From Cryomorphaceae bacterium (GTDB lineage: Bacteria > Bacteroidota > Bacteroidia > Flavobacteriales > Schleiferiaceae), in contig JABMNC010000108.1 in NCBI GenBank assembly GCA_013205365.1, forward strand, positions 1-19,125: a stretch of 19,125 nt of DNA. The letters run 5' to 3'. Shown piece after piece: positions 1 to 7,494 of the stretch. A program made the position numbers and the translations under genes. The notes beneath the pieces are model-generated. The model searched no databases and had not been told where the DNA came from. It saw only the letters and a list, made by a program, of their open reading frames with translations. Numbering within the stretch: position 1 is the stretch's first letter; every line of letters starts with the position of its first letter.

Positions 1-3000
1 AACTTCCTGACCCCAACGGCTAAAAACCCTTAGACTCAATTGCGATAAGGCTGAGGCCTCTGTCTGTTTGAGGCAAAAAACATCGTTGATGTTGTCGCCG
101 TTGGGCGTGTACACGTTGGGCACCGACAGGCTGTCGAATTCCGCACCAAAAACCTCATAGGTTAACTGCAGAGAATCCCTGCGACCGCAAAGGCTGTCTT
201 CGACAATGAGCCAGACCGTTTGGAGTCCGACCAAAGAGGCGGACCACTGAACGTCGGAGCCCCTAATTAGCCCCTGGCCTGGAACGCGCCAGGTGTAGGA
301 AGTGGCCCCAGAGGCATACCCAGAGGCCCGGACCGGCTCGCCATTGATGCAGAAGGGTGCATTAATGGTGCCTACGGGACCAGACAGGGGCGCGTGAAAT
401 TCGGCCGTGAGCAGCAGGCTGTCGCTGCGTCCGCACTGCAGGTCGTAGGCCACCAGCCAGGCTTGGTAGTTGAGGGTAACGGAAGTACCCGACCATTGAA
501 AAGGAGCGTATAGGCTGTCCACCGAACCGTTCGAAGAATAGAGCAGCATAAACTGCGCGCTGAGCGCAGGGCCCGGAGCAAGGTTGATGCTGCGCGAGCT
601 GTCGCAAGGGTCGAAGGTCCAAACTACATCGGCCTGCACGGCAGAACCGGGAAGCACATAAACCGTAAGGAACTGCTGGGCCTGAGTTAGGCAGAGGCTG
701 TCGACTCCGATCAGTGTGATGACGTAGGTCCCCGGCTGATTGTATAAATGACTGGGGAGGGGATTGGGCGACCCTGAGGAGGTCTGGCCGTCACCCCAGG
801 CTATACTAAGTACGTCGGTGCGGCTGGTGCTGCCAATGAGAAAGAGACTGTCGCCGGCGCAGACCGTATCGGCACTCAGGCCCAAACTCAACTTTGCCTG
901 CTGCATTTCAAAGGCAATTTGAACGCCTGCCATGTTGCAGTTGCTCGAATTATTGACCGCTGAATGAACATTGGCGGGGAACACCGGCAAATTATCGCTG
1001 CCTCCGCAGCCCGCGCAGATGGCCTGGTGAATAACCCCGTTGGGGTCAAAGCGCGAGGTTCCGCCGTCTACGTGCTCGTCCACGGGGCCAACCCCTCCAA
1101 AGTAGGAGGCATAGGCCGGATTACCTCTGCGGTCCAGAACCAAAAAATAAAAATCGCGTCCGTCGGTAGTGGATTGAAAGGCGTCGGGACTGGTGTAGAG
1201 GCCGGTTATGGTACCGCCATTAAGGCCGCCAAACCAACCCGAAAAATAGGCAGAGCCGCAGCCGTCCACCTGAAGGGCTGTGGGTGAAATCCGTCGGTTG
1301 AGCTGGCCGTTGCCCACATACTGGCTGCGGTAAATGCTGTCTCCTTGGGCTGAAATCCAAACGAAAATTTGGGTAGAATTCAGGTTTTGCCAGAGCCCGG
1401 GGCTCGGAGCCAAGGGACCCGAGTAGGCGATAATTCCCGTGCAGGTTGTGCCGAGCCCGAGCGAAAGAAGCACGGCACCGGAATCCCCTACCGCAGCGTA
1501 GGCACCCACTGGATTTTGAGCCATTAAAAAACCATAGGACGTGCAGCCCTGCGGCTCGAGGTAGGTCTCGGACTCCTTTTGCCCGGTTTGCGGGTTAAAA
1601 AGTGCATAATAGGGCTGCGACTGGCCGCTGGGGCTGGTCCAAACGCCGTTGCCCGAGAGCGTTCCCATGCCTTGGGTCCAGCCGAGGACTGCAATCCGGG
1701 GGCCCTGAGCGGTGGGCGTAGAAATTAGGGAAGTAAGGCCGTCTAAACTTGGGCCGCCGACATAGGTTGCCCAGCGCAAGCTGTCTAAATTGGGACTGAA
1801 GTGAGCGAGAAGCCCGTCAATGGGCCCGTCACGAGAGGTATCCAGGGGCCAGGTGGCCATGGCGCGAGACCGCGACGCAGTGGCAATCCAAATTCCGGTC
1901 TGGTCAGCCCAAATATCTCCCCGGGCCTCGTCGCCGTAGTGGGGCATATCTATGTCCTGCAGGCCGTCGTACCCCAATCGTCCGTAGTAGGTTGAGGCCT
2001 TCAACTGCGAACCCGTTGAATCGAGGCGGACCAGGACCAGGTCGGTGGCCGAGGTATAGACAACCCCTCCCCCGTTCATGGAGCCACTGCCCGGAGCGAG
2101 GGCAAACGTTGTGTCGTAGGCGCTGCCCGAGACGGGAAAGTTGATGGAATTGGTGATTCCCTTAATCAAGAGGTCTCCGTTGGGTGCAACGCGCAAGGAA
2201 TGAGGCTGTTCCTGACCCGATCCACCCAAATAGGTCGAAGAAATAACTCCGGTTCCCGTGGCGTTAAACAGCATAAAGACCATATCTACTCCCCCTCCCC
2301 CAAAGTTGGGCTGAACTCCGTTTTGCGTAGGGAACTGGTTGGCAAAAGCCACACCCCCGAGCCAGGTGCGGCCCTGCAGGTCGTAGGTTGCGGTATAGCC
2401 GAAGTTGTCGCTCAGGGAGCCGCTGAAGCTACTGAACACATAGGTCGGATCAATTCGCTGGGCTCCCGGGGCCTTGAATCCCCAGTTTTCGCCCGATTGC
2501 TGCCACTGGACTGGCACCAGGCTTCCGTCGCGGGCATAGGCCACCGGCGCCCAAAGTTCCGCCACTCCAGCGGGGGTCTGCAGTTCAAGGACCTCTGGAT
2601 GCCGCCATTGCCTGCGGCCGGTGCATCCTTCAAAATGGAGCAGAATGGGCGAAAGGTCCTCGCCCTGCCACCAGGTCTTCAGGCGTCCTCCTTCGACGCG
2701 GAGCTCGAGGTCAACACCAGGGTAAATGCCCCGAAGCCAGGCCTGCGAACTGCCCCTGACGGCGACCAGGGGCTTGCGTCCTATGGCAAAGGCCGTAGGA
2801 GGGCCGCTTCCTTGAATTTCAAGCTGTCCACCCCTAGAATTCAAATAGCGCTCGGTCCAAACGACCACGCTGTCGCCCTCGCCAGGCAAGCGCGCCACAA
2901 AGCGAAGTCCGTCGGCAAGAATCCAGACGCGAGCGGCGTCTACGTTGACCATGGCAAGCACCTCGCTGGGCCACTGACCCTCATTGGGCAAAATCAGGGC

Positions 3001-3081
3001 TTCGGGCTTGGAGAGGACCTGCGCCTGCATCCCGCCGATTCCAATCAAGGACAGCAACCAAAGAGCATAGAGTCGAGCCAT
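1..3081 (-). CDS. Very large secreted protein, SBBP/PKD repeats with T9SS type B sorting domain (C-terminus cut by window edge)
   Basis: One frame stays open for 1027 codons from ATG 3081 to the left edge, so the stop lies outside the window. The N-terminus is a signal peptide (MARLYALWLLSLIGIGGMQAQ). Next comes an N-terminal domain beginning PNEGQWPSEV, typical of the DUF7948 type. SBBP-like beta-propeller segments follow at about residues 235-710 (for example STYLGGSGQEQPHS, NFPVSGSAYDTTF), including a cysteine motif CAGCGG (689-694) and NCN near 715. A PKD-like domain lies at about 728-805 (WGDGQTS). A further cysteine-containing beta-rich stretch leads to VPNVYTPNGDNINDVF at about 985 and FSRWGQEV at the edge, the start of the gliding-motility-associated C-terminal domain. 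In known relatives this domain directs export by the type IX secretion system and surface retention. About 40-50 residues are probably missing. The ligand or enzymatic role is unknown; an adhesive surface protein is an inference. Confidence 0.9.
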   Translation of the reverse strand, partial: MARLYALWLLSLIGIGGMQAQVLSKPEALILPNEGQWPSEVLAMVNVDAARVWILADGLRFVARLPGEGDSVVVWTERYLNSRGGQLEIQGSGPPTAFAIGRKPLVAVRGSSQAWLRGIYPGVDLELRVEGGRLKTWWQGEDLSPILLHFEGCTGRRQWRHPEVLELQTPAGVAELWAPVAYARDGSLVPVQWQQSGENWGFKAPGAQRIDPTYVFSSFSGSLSDNFGYTATYDLQGRTWLGGVAFANQFPTQNGVQPNFGGGGVDMVFMLFNATGTGVISSTYLGGSGQEQPHSLRVAPNGDLLIKGITNSINFPVSGSAYDTTFALAPGSGSMNGGGVVYTSATDLVLVRLDSTGSQLKASTYYGRLGYDGLQDIDMPHYGDEARGDIWADQTGIWIATASRSRAMATWPLDTSRDGPIDGLLAHFSPNLDSLRWATYVGGPSLDGLTSLISTPTAQGPRIAVLGWTQGMGTLSGNGVWTSPSGQSQPYYALFNPQTGQKESETYLEPQGCTSYGFLMAQNPVGAYAAVGDSGAVLLSLGLGTTCTGIIAYSGPLAPSPGLWQNLNSTQIFVWISAQGDSIYRSQYVGNGQLNRRISPTALQVDGCGSAYFSGWFGGLNGGTITGLYTSPDAFQSTTDGRDFYFLVLDRRGNPAYASYFGGVGPVDEHVDGGTSRFDPNGVIHQAICAGCGGSDNLPVFPANVHSAVNNSSNCNMAGVQIAFEMQQAKLSLGLSADTVCAGDSLFLIGSTSRTDVLSIAWGDGQTSSGSPNPLPSHLYNQPGTYVITLIGVDSLCLTQAQQFLTVYVLPGSAVQADVVWTFDPCDSSRSINLAPGPALSAQFMLLYSSNGSVDSLYAPFQWSGTSVTLNYQAWLVAYDLQCGRSDSLLLTAEFHAPLSGPVGTINAPFCINGEPVRASGYASGATSYTWRVPGQGLIRGSDVQWSASLVGLQTVWLIVEDSLCGRRDSLQLTYEVFGAEFDSLSVPNVYTPNGDNINDVFCLKQTEASALSQLSLRVFSRWGQEV

Positions 3082-3086
3082 TGAGC

Positions 3087-3094
3087 CTAAGGTA
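3087..3094 (-). promoter_or_regulatory. Putative -7 box of the large secreted-protein gene
   Basis: The minus strand reads TACCTTAG, one mismatch from the Bacteroidota consensus TAnnTTTG. Only five bases (GCTCA) separate it from ATG 3081, so a transcript from it would be leaderless or nearly so. I see no convincing -33 element. The prfB stop is 60 bp upstream, so read-through from prfB is an alternative. Confidence 0.4.
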
Positions 3095-3141
3095 CAAACG
3101 CTCCCGACCATGGCGATGCGCCCTGCCCCGACGATGTATTG

Positions 3142-4257
3142 CTAAAGTCCGTCGTCGTTAAAGTCTGCCGAGGCCTGCCCGTCAGCCATGAGGTAGGCCT
3201 TGAGGAAGGCATCAATTTCGCCCTCCAGCACCGAATCAGGATCGCTGGTCTCGACCCCAGTGCGCACGTCCTTAACCAATTTATAGGGATGCAGCACGTA
3301 GTTGCGTATTTGCGAACCCCACTCAATCTTCTTTTTGCCCGCCTCAATAATGGTGCGTTTGGCATTGCGTTCCTCAATCACCTGCTCGTACAGGCGTGAT
3401 TTGAGCAGCTGAATTGCCTTCTCTTTATTTTGAAGCTGCGACCGCGTCTCGGTGTTTTCAATGACAATACCCGAGGGTTTGTGGCGGAGTCGCACTCCAG
3501 TCTCGACCTTGTTGACGTTCTGGCCGCCCGCCCCACTGGAGCGAAACGTGTCCCAGTCAATATCGGCTAGATTTACTTGAATGTCAATGGTATCGTCCAC
3601 AAGGGGGTAGACATAAACGCTTACAAAGGACGTATGGCGGCGTGCGTTGGAATCAAAGGGACTGATGCGGACGAGCCGGTGGACTCCGTTCTCCCCCTTG
3701 AGGTAGCCAAACACAAACTCGCCTTCGATTTCGAGGGTGACTGTTTTTACTCCCGCGACTTCGCCTTCTTGAAAGTTTAACTCGCGCACCTTGTGGCCGT
3801 TGCGCTCGGCCCAGCGCAGGTACATGCGCATGAGCATACCCGCCCAATCGCAGGACTCGGTACCGCCCGCTCCCGCTGTTACCTGCAGCACGGCACTCAT
3901 CTTGTCTTCTTCGCCGCTGAGCATGTTTCTGAACTCCAGGGTGCTCAACTGCGCCTCAAGCTCAGCGACTGCCGCGTCTACCTCAGACTCTTCAATCACG
4001 CCTTCGCGGTAAAACTCTACCGAGGTCTCGACTTCACCAAACTGCGCTTGAACGGCCTCATAGCCATGAATCCAGTACTTCAGTTCGCGGATTTTGCGCA
4101 TGGTCAATTCGGCCTTCTTGGCGTCGTCCCAAAAATTCGGATTGCCGGTTTTCTCCTCTTCGTTGGCGGCGGTAATGCGCTTTTCTTCGAGGCGCAGGTA
4201 GCCTTTTAGGTGCTCGATGCGTTGATGGTATTCCTTAATTTTTTCGGGCGAAATCAT
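3142..4257 (-). CDS. prfB: Peptide chain release factor 2
   Basis: The 371-residue protein is full length for RF2, which recognises UAA and UGA and triggers peptidyl-tRNA hydrolysis on the ribosome. Visible marks are the helical N-terminal domain, the stop-codon-reading SPF tripeptide (residues 199-201, in RISPFDSNARRHTSF), which distinguishes RF2 from RF1, and the catalytic GGQ loop (244-246, in SSGAGGQNVNKVETG). The frame is continuous: at the place where many prfB genes have CTT-TGA-C (after the RGYL motif; here KGYL, residues 18-21) this gene reads CTG-CGC-C, so there is no programmed +1 frameshift. The gene itself ends in TAG. The start at 4257 lies five bases after a good -7 box and starts divergently from the threonine aldolase gene. 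Confidence 0.97.
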   Translation of the reverse strand: MISPEKIKEYHQRIEHLKGYLRLEEKRITAANEEEKTGNPNFWDDAKKAELTMRKIRELKYWIHGYEAVQAQFGEVETSVEFYREGVIEESEVDAAVAELEAQLSTLEFRNMLSGEEDKMSAVLQVTAGAGGTESCDWAGMLMRMYLRWAERNGHKVRELNFQEGEVAGVKTVTLEIEGEFVFGYLKGENGVHRLVRISPFDSNARRHTSFVSVYVYPLVDDTIDIQVNLADIDWDTFRSSGAGGQNVNKVETGVRLRHKPSGIVIENTETRSQLQNKEKAIQLLKSRLYEQVIEERNAKRTIIEAGKKKIEWGSQIRNYVLHPYKLVKDVRTGVETSDPDSVLEGEIDAFLKAYLMADGQASADFNDDGL

Positions 4258-4262
4258 GACGG

Positions 4263-4270
4263 CAAAAGTA
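4263..4270 (-). promoter_or_regulatory. -7 promoter box of prfB
   Basis: The minus strand reads TACTTTTG, a full match to TAnnTTTG. It is followed by CCGTC and ATG 4257, a five-base gap that predicts a leaderless prfB mRNA. A TTCG about 16 nt upstream is a poor -33 candidate. The divergent box for ltaE is 10 bp away. Confidence 0.6.
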
Positions 4271-4280
4271 CGCCACCCCC

Positions 4281-4288
4281 TACCTTCG
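4281..4288 (+). promoter_or_regulatory. -7 promoter box of the threonine aldolase gene
   Basis: TACCTTCG matches TAnnTTTG at all but one position. AACCT then separates it from ATG 4294, again exactly five bases. The position supports 4294 rather than the in-frame upstream ATG at 4210, which would lie inside prfB. Confidence 0.5.
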
Positions 4289-4293
4289 AACCT

Positions 4294-5328
4294 ATGAATG
4301 CAGCTTTAGCGGATTTCCGCTCCGATACCGTAACCCGCCCCACCGAGGCCATGCTCCGGGCCATGGCCGCAGCCCCTGTTGGCGACGACGTCCTGGGAGA
4401 CGACCCCACCGTTTTGCGGCTCGAGGCCATCCTCGCCGAACGCTTTGGCATGGAATCCGGTCTTTTTTGCCCTTCGGGGACCATGACCAACCAAATCTCG
4501 GTCAAGGTCCATACCCAGCCGGGCGATGAGGTAATCTGCAGTAAGTTGGCGCACGTCTACAACTACGAGGGCGGAGGCCTTGCATTCAACAGCGGGGTTC
4601 AGGTGCGCGTTGGCGGCGACGACTACGGACGACTTTCTGCCGCGCAGGCTGAACTGCTGCTTCAGCCCATGGACAATGTGCATGCGGCCCCTACCCGACT
4701 GGTCGTTGCAGAGAACACCTCCAACAAAGGCGGCGGAACCACCATTGGGCTGGACGCACTGCGCGAACTCGGCGGATTTGCCAGGCTCCACCATCTTGGC
4801 TACCATCTTGACGGAGCGCGCCTCTTCAATGCCCTTGTCGCCGACGGCGAGCTAGCCAGCGATTACGGCCAAGTCTTTGACTCCATTTCTATTTGCCTGT
4901 CTAAGGGTCTTGGTGCGCCCGTGGGTTCGGTTCTTCTGGGTTCGCGCGACTTTATCAACCAGGCCCGTCGCATTCGCAAGCGTCTGGGCGGAGGCATGCG
5001 CCAGGCTGGCTACCTCGCAGCCGCCGGAATTTATGCCCTGGAACACCATGTGGAACGCTTGGCCGAAGACCATCTGCGCGCCGCGGATCTGGCAAAGCAT
5101 GTTTCGAACCTTCCCTACGTCGAAGCCCTCAAGCCAGCCGACACCAACATGGTCCTATTTAGATTGAGAGCAGGTCTTGATCCGCGGGATCTTTTGGCCC
5201 ATCTCGACGCCCAGGGAATCCGCCTCATGGCCATGGACCCCTTTTGGCTGAGGGCCGTGCTACACTACGACGTGGGTGACCAGGAAGTTAGCCGCCTAAA
5301 AGAGGCCCTGAGCAACTGGAAGACCTAG
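4294..5328 (+). CDS. ltaE: Low-specificity L-threonine aldolase family, PLP-dependent
   Basis: The 344-residue protein belongs to the fold-type I PLP enzymes that cleave L-threonine or L-allo-threonine to glycine and acetaldehyde in the cytoplasm. It starts FRSDTVTRPTEAM, the family N-terminal signature. It contains GDDVLGDDPTV (residues 30-40), GTMTNQ (62-67), the HLDGARLFNA stretch whose Asp173 contacts the PLP ring nitrogen, and the PLP lysine Lys204 in SICLSKGLGAPVGS. Length is close to that of E. coli LtaE. The frame is open upstream to 4210, but that extension overlaps prfB antisense; ATG 4294 begins right before the conserved block and follows a -7 box. The 3' end shares the palindrome CTAG with convergent recX. 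The stereochemical preference cannot be told from sequence. Confidence 0.93.
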   Translation: MNAALADFRSDTVTRPTEAMLRAMAAAPVGDDVLGDDPTVLRLEAILAERFGMESGLFCPSGTMTNQISVKVHTQPGDEVICSKLAHVYNYEGGGLAFNSGVQVRVGGDDYGRLSAAQAELLLQPMDNVHAAPTRLVVAENTSNKGGGTTIGLDALRELGGFARLHHLGYHLDGARLFNALVADGELASDYGQVFDSISICLSKGLGAPVGSVLLGSRDFINQARRIRKRLGGGMRQAGYLAAAGIYALEHHVERLAEDHLRAADLAKHVSNLPYVEALKPADTNMVLFRLRAGLDPRDLLAHLDAQGIRLMAMDPFWLRAVLHYDVGDQEVSRLKEALSNWKT

Positions 5329-5771
5329 TCGGCACCCGCCATAGCAGCCTTGGCCGCGGCAAGGTCGTAGCCCTTGCGCAGGCACCAGGCAATCCATTGC
5401 TGATCGTCGGGGTACTTGCTGCGCTGCCTGCTTAAGTAGGTCCGCACCTCCTCTTCGTTGAGTTCACTCATTCCCAATGCGATGCAGGCAGAGGACACCC
5501 TCTTGGCCTGAAGGCCTTGAGTAATTTTGCGCGGACCCCATCCTTTGATGCGGAATTTGCCCCTCGCATAGGCCCTGGCAAAGCGCTCCTCGCTTAAAAA
5601 GTCGCCAGAAATAAGTTCAGAAACCAACTCCGCCTGCGCCTCTGGAACGATCCCCATAGCGCGCAAACGCTCCTGAACCTCGCTTTGGCAGCGCTCCTGA
5701 AAGGCGCAGTACCGATGTATCGCTTGGCGAGCGGCATCAATAGTGTAGGTCTTGGTTCGTGAAAATGCCAT
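5325..5771 (-). CDS. recX: RecX family regulatory protein
   Basis: The 148-residue, all-helical protein resembles RecX, which binds RecA filaments and limits recombinase activity. The recognisable part is the tandem three-helix array: YCAFQERCQSEVQERL (about 21-36), then SELISGDFLSEERFARAYARGKFR and KGWGPRKITQGLQAKRV (about 51-91), where the F-x-RGK-R-x-KGWGP-KI pattern is characteristic. ATG 5771 is chosen over an in-frame TTG at 5786 because the latter falls at the edge of the terminator T-tract. The gene lies immediately downstream of the RNase G terminator with no clear -7 box, so expression may depend on read-through or on a promoter I cannot recognise. recA itself is not in the window. 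Confidence 0.85.
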   Translation of the reverse strand: MAFSRTKTYTIDAARQAIHRYCAFQERCQSEVQERLRAMGIVPEAQAELVSELISGDFLSEERFARAYARGKFRIKGWGPRKITQGLQAKRVSSACIALGMSELNEEEVRTYLSRQRSKYPDDQQWIAWCLRKGYDLAAAKAAMAGAD

Positions 5772-5784
5772 GCTGCTAAGAAAC

Positions 5785-5811
5785 AAAAAAGGCGGCCATA
5801 ACTGGCCGCCT
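5785..5811 (-). terminator. Rho-independent terminator after RNase G
   Basis: A perfect 9-bp inverted repeat (AGGCGGCCA / TGGCCGCCT, 5790-5798 with 5803-5811) has a four-base loop. On the minus strand it runs directly into a run of six T. It lies 23 bp after the RNase G stop and only 13 bp before the recX ATG. Confidence 0.9.
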
Positions 5812-5833
5812 AATTACATATAAGGGAGAATAA

Positions 5834-7384
5834 TCACCCAATCTTCTTGCCCTCGGCATCGGCAAAACGGTACTCTAGCATTTTAAAGGCATCTCGAGAG
5901 ACAACCTGAAGCTTTTGACCGGCAATCCGAGACCATTTGTGCTCCAGTGTTTGCCAAAACCATCCCTGCTTGAGGTAGGAGGCCAAAAATGGATGCACGT
6001 GCAAAAAGATGGGAGCCCCTTTGCCCTTTTGCTTGAGTGTCGCGCTAATTTGCTCGAACTTCTGCTGGAGGGCATCAATCAACGTGATGGGTGCATCAAT
6101 CAAGGCATCGGGATTTTCTTCTTGCGTCTCAATGGCTTGAGCCGGACGCACGCGCTGGCGCGTGATCTCGACCAAACCAAACTTAGACGGCGGAAGAATT
6201 TTATGCCGAGCCCGGTCAGTAGCCATCAAATCCTTAAGAAACTCATAAAGTTCCCTACGGTTTTCGCTTTTAGCCATGTCGATGAAGTCCACGCAAATGA
6301 TTCCGCCCATATCGCGCAAACGAAGCTGGCGAGCAATCTCTTCGGCAGCCATCATATTGACAGCCAGCGCGTTTTCTTCTTGGCTTTCGCCTTTGCCCGA
6401 ACGGTTGCCCGAATTGACGTCAATGACGTGCATCGCCTCCGTGTGCTCAACCACCAGGTAGGTGCCCTTGCCCATGTTCACGGTACGTCCGAATGCGCTC
6501 TTCACCTGCCGGTCCACACCGTAGTGCTGAAACACCGGAACGGCCGAAGTATGAAGCTTGACGATTCCGACCCGCTCGGGAGCGATGGCCTCGACGTAGC
6601 CCTTGATGTCTTCGAAGAGGGCCTGGTGGTCCACTACAATTTGATCAAAACTGTCGTTGAAGGAGTCGCGCAGGTAGGCCGAAGCTCGGTCCATCTCGCG
6701 AAGTATGCACTTCTTGGGTTTGGCACCCCGCACGTTGCGGTAAAGGGTCTTCCATCGGCCCACTAAGTCATTGAGGTCAGCCTCAATGTCTTCTTGGGTC
6801 ACTCCCTCAGCCACGGTGCGCACGATTACGCCAAAACCTTTAGGGAGCACGTTTTGCACCTGCTTGCGCAGGCGATCGCGCTCCTTGCGATCCCGTATCT
6901 TTTGCGATACAGAAATCCTCCCATTGAAGGGAACGAGTACGATAAATCGCCCCGCTATAGAAATATCAGAAGTAACCCTAGGACCCTTGGTCGATATGGG
7001 TTCCTTCGTGATCTGAACCAGCACCTCATCGCCGGGCTTAAGTAGAACCTCCATGCTTCCGTCCTTCTCGATTTCGGGAAGAATTTCTACCTCTGACAAA
7101 TCAGAGGTGTACTTACTCTGGCGAACTTTTTTTAGGTAGTTCTGCCAGGTTGGAATCTGGGGGCCTAGATCATGGTAGTGCAAGAAGGAATCCTTCTCGT
7201 AACCCACGTCTACAAAAGCCGCATTGAGGTTGGGCGCTAACTTGCGCACTACCCCGAGGTATACATCGCCAACCGAAAATTGCTGTTGCTCGTTTTCGGA
7301 GACGAGTTCGGTCAAGCGACCGTCCTGAAGTAAGGCGATGATGGCGTCCGATTCACTGGCTTGAATAATCAGTTCGGTACGCAT
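5834..7384 (-). CDS. rng: RNase E/G family endoribonuclease
   Basis: The 516-residue protein is a single-strand-specific endoribonuclease of the RNase G type, acting in rRNA maturation and mRNA decay. An S1 domain occupies about residues 35-125 and has an insertion rich in charged residues at about 78-110. The catalytic region has the two magnesium-binding aspartates, Asp322 in HVIDVNSGNR and Asp366 in CVDFIDMAK. The ITRQRVRP block follows at about 407-414. The CPxC zinc link that usually comes next is missing; the sequence goes ETQEENPDAL instead. There is no long RNase E-like C-terminal scaffold. ATG 7384 was chosen over TTG 7390 because it is the first ATG and leaves nine bases after the upstream gene. 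It is the fourth gene of the HU-TPR-small protein-rng unit. Confidence 0.94.
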   Translation of the reverse strand: MRTELIIQASESDAIIALLQDGRLTELVSENEQQQFSVGDVYLGVVRKLAPNLNAAFVDVGYEKDSFLHYHDLGPQIPTWQNYLKKVRQSKYTSDLSEVEILPEIEKDGSMEVLLKPGDEVLVQITKEPISTKGPRVTSDISIAGRFIVLVPFNGRISVSQKIRDRKERDRLRKQVQNVLPKGFGVIVRTVAEGVTQEDIEADLNDLVGRWKTLYRNVRGAKPKKCILREMDRASAYLRDSFNDSFDQIVVDHQALFEDIKGYVEAIAPERVGIVKLHTSAVPVFQHYGVDRQVKSAFGRTVNMGKGTYLVVEHTEAMHVIDVNSGNRSGKGESQEENALAVNMMAAEEIARQLRLRDMGGIICVDFIDMAKSENRRELYEFLKDLMATDRARHKILPPSKFGLVEITRQRVRPAQAIETQEENPDALIDAPITLIDALQQKFEQISATLKQKGKGAPIFLHVHPFLASYLKQGWFWQTLEHKWSRIAGQKLQVVSRDAFKMLEYRFADAEGKKIG

Positions 7385-7393
7385 GGTCAATCC

Positions 7394-7483
7394 TTATTTC
7401 TTTTTGTGGCGATTCTTGCGAAGGCGCTTTTTGCGTTTATGTGTGGCCATCTTGTGGCGCTTGCGTTTTTTACCGCTTGGCAT
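7394..7483 (-). CDS. 29-residue basic AURKAIP1/COX24-domain protein, probable small ribosomal protein
   Basis: This short gene starts with ATG 7483 and ends with TAA 7396-7394. The product begins MPSGKKRKRHKMATHKR and ends KNRHKKK; about two thirds of residues are Lys, Arg or His. It matches my memory of the small Bacteroidota proteins named AURKAIP1/COX24 domain-containing, a family that includes mitochondrial ribosomal protein mS38. It sits 11 bases after the TPR gene and nine bases before rng, in the same direction, which supports it being real and translated with them. A role on the small ribosomal subunit near the decoding region is inferred from the family. It is easily missed by length cut-offs. 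Confidence 0.85.
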   Translation of the reverse strand: MPSGKKRKRHKMATHKRKKRLRKNRHKKK

Positions 7484-7494
7484 AACTAAGTCGT

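Noticed and set aside
2200..3084. 294-codon open frame on the plus strand
   Set aside because: It is antisense to the secreted-protein gene, whose frame carries clear SBBP and signal-peptide features. The antisense translation has no recognisable domain.
4210..4293. N-terminal extension of threonine aldolase
   Set aside because: It overlaps the prfB 5' end in antisense, and the conserved family start and the -7 box point to 4294.
5915..6766. 283-codon open frame antisense to rng
   Set aside because: No family resemblance or promoter; it exists because of codon bias in the conserved RNase G gene.
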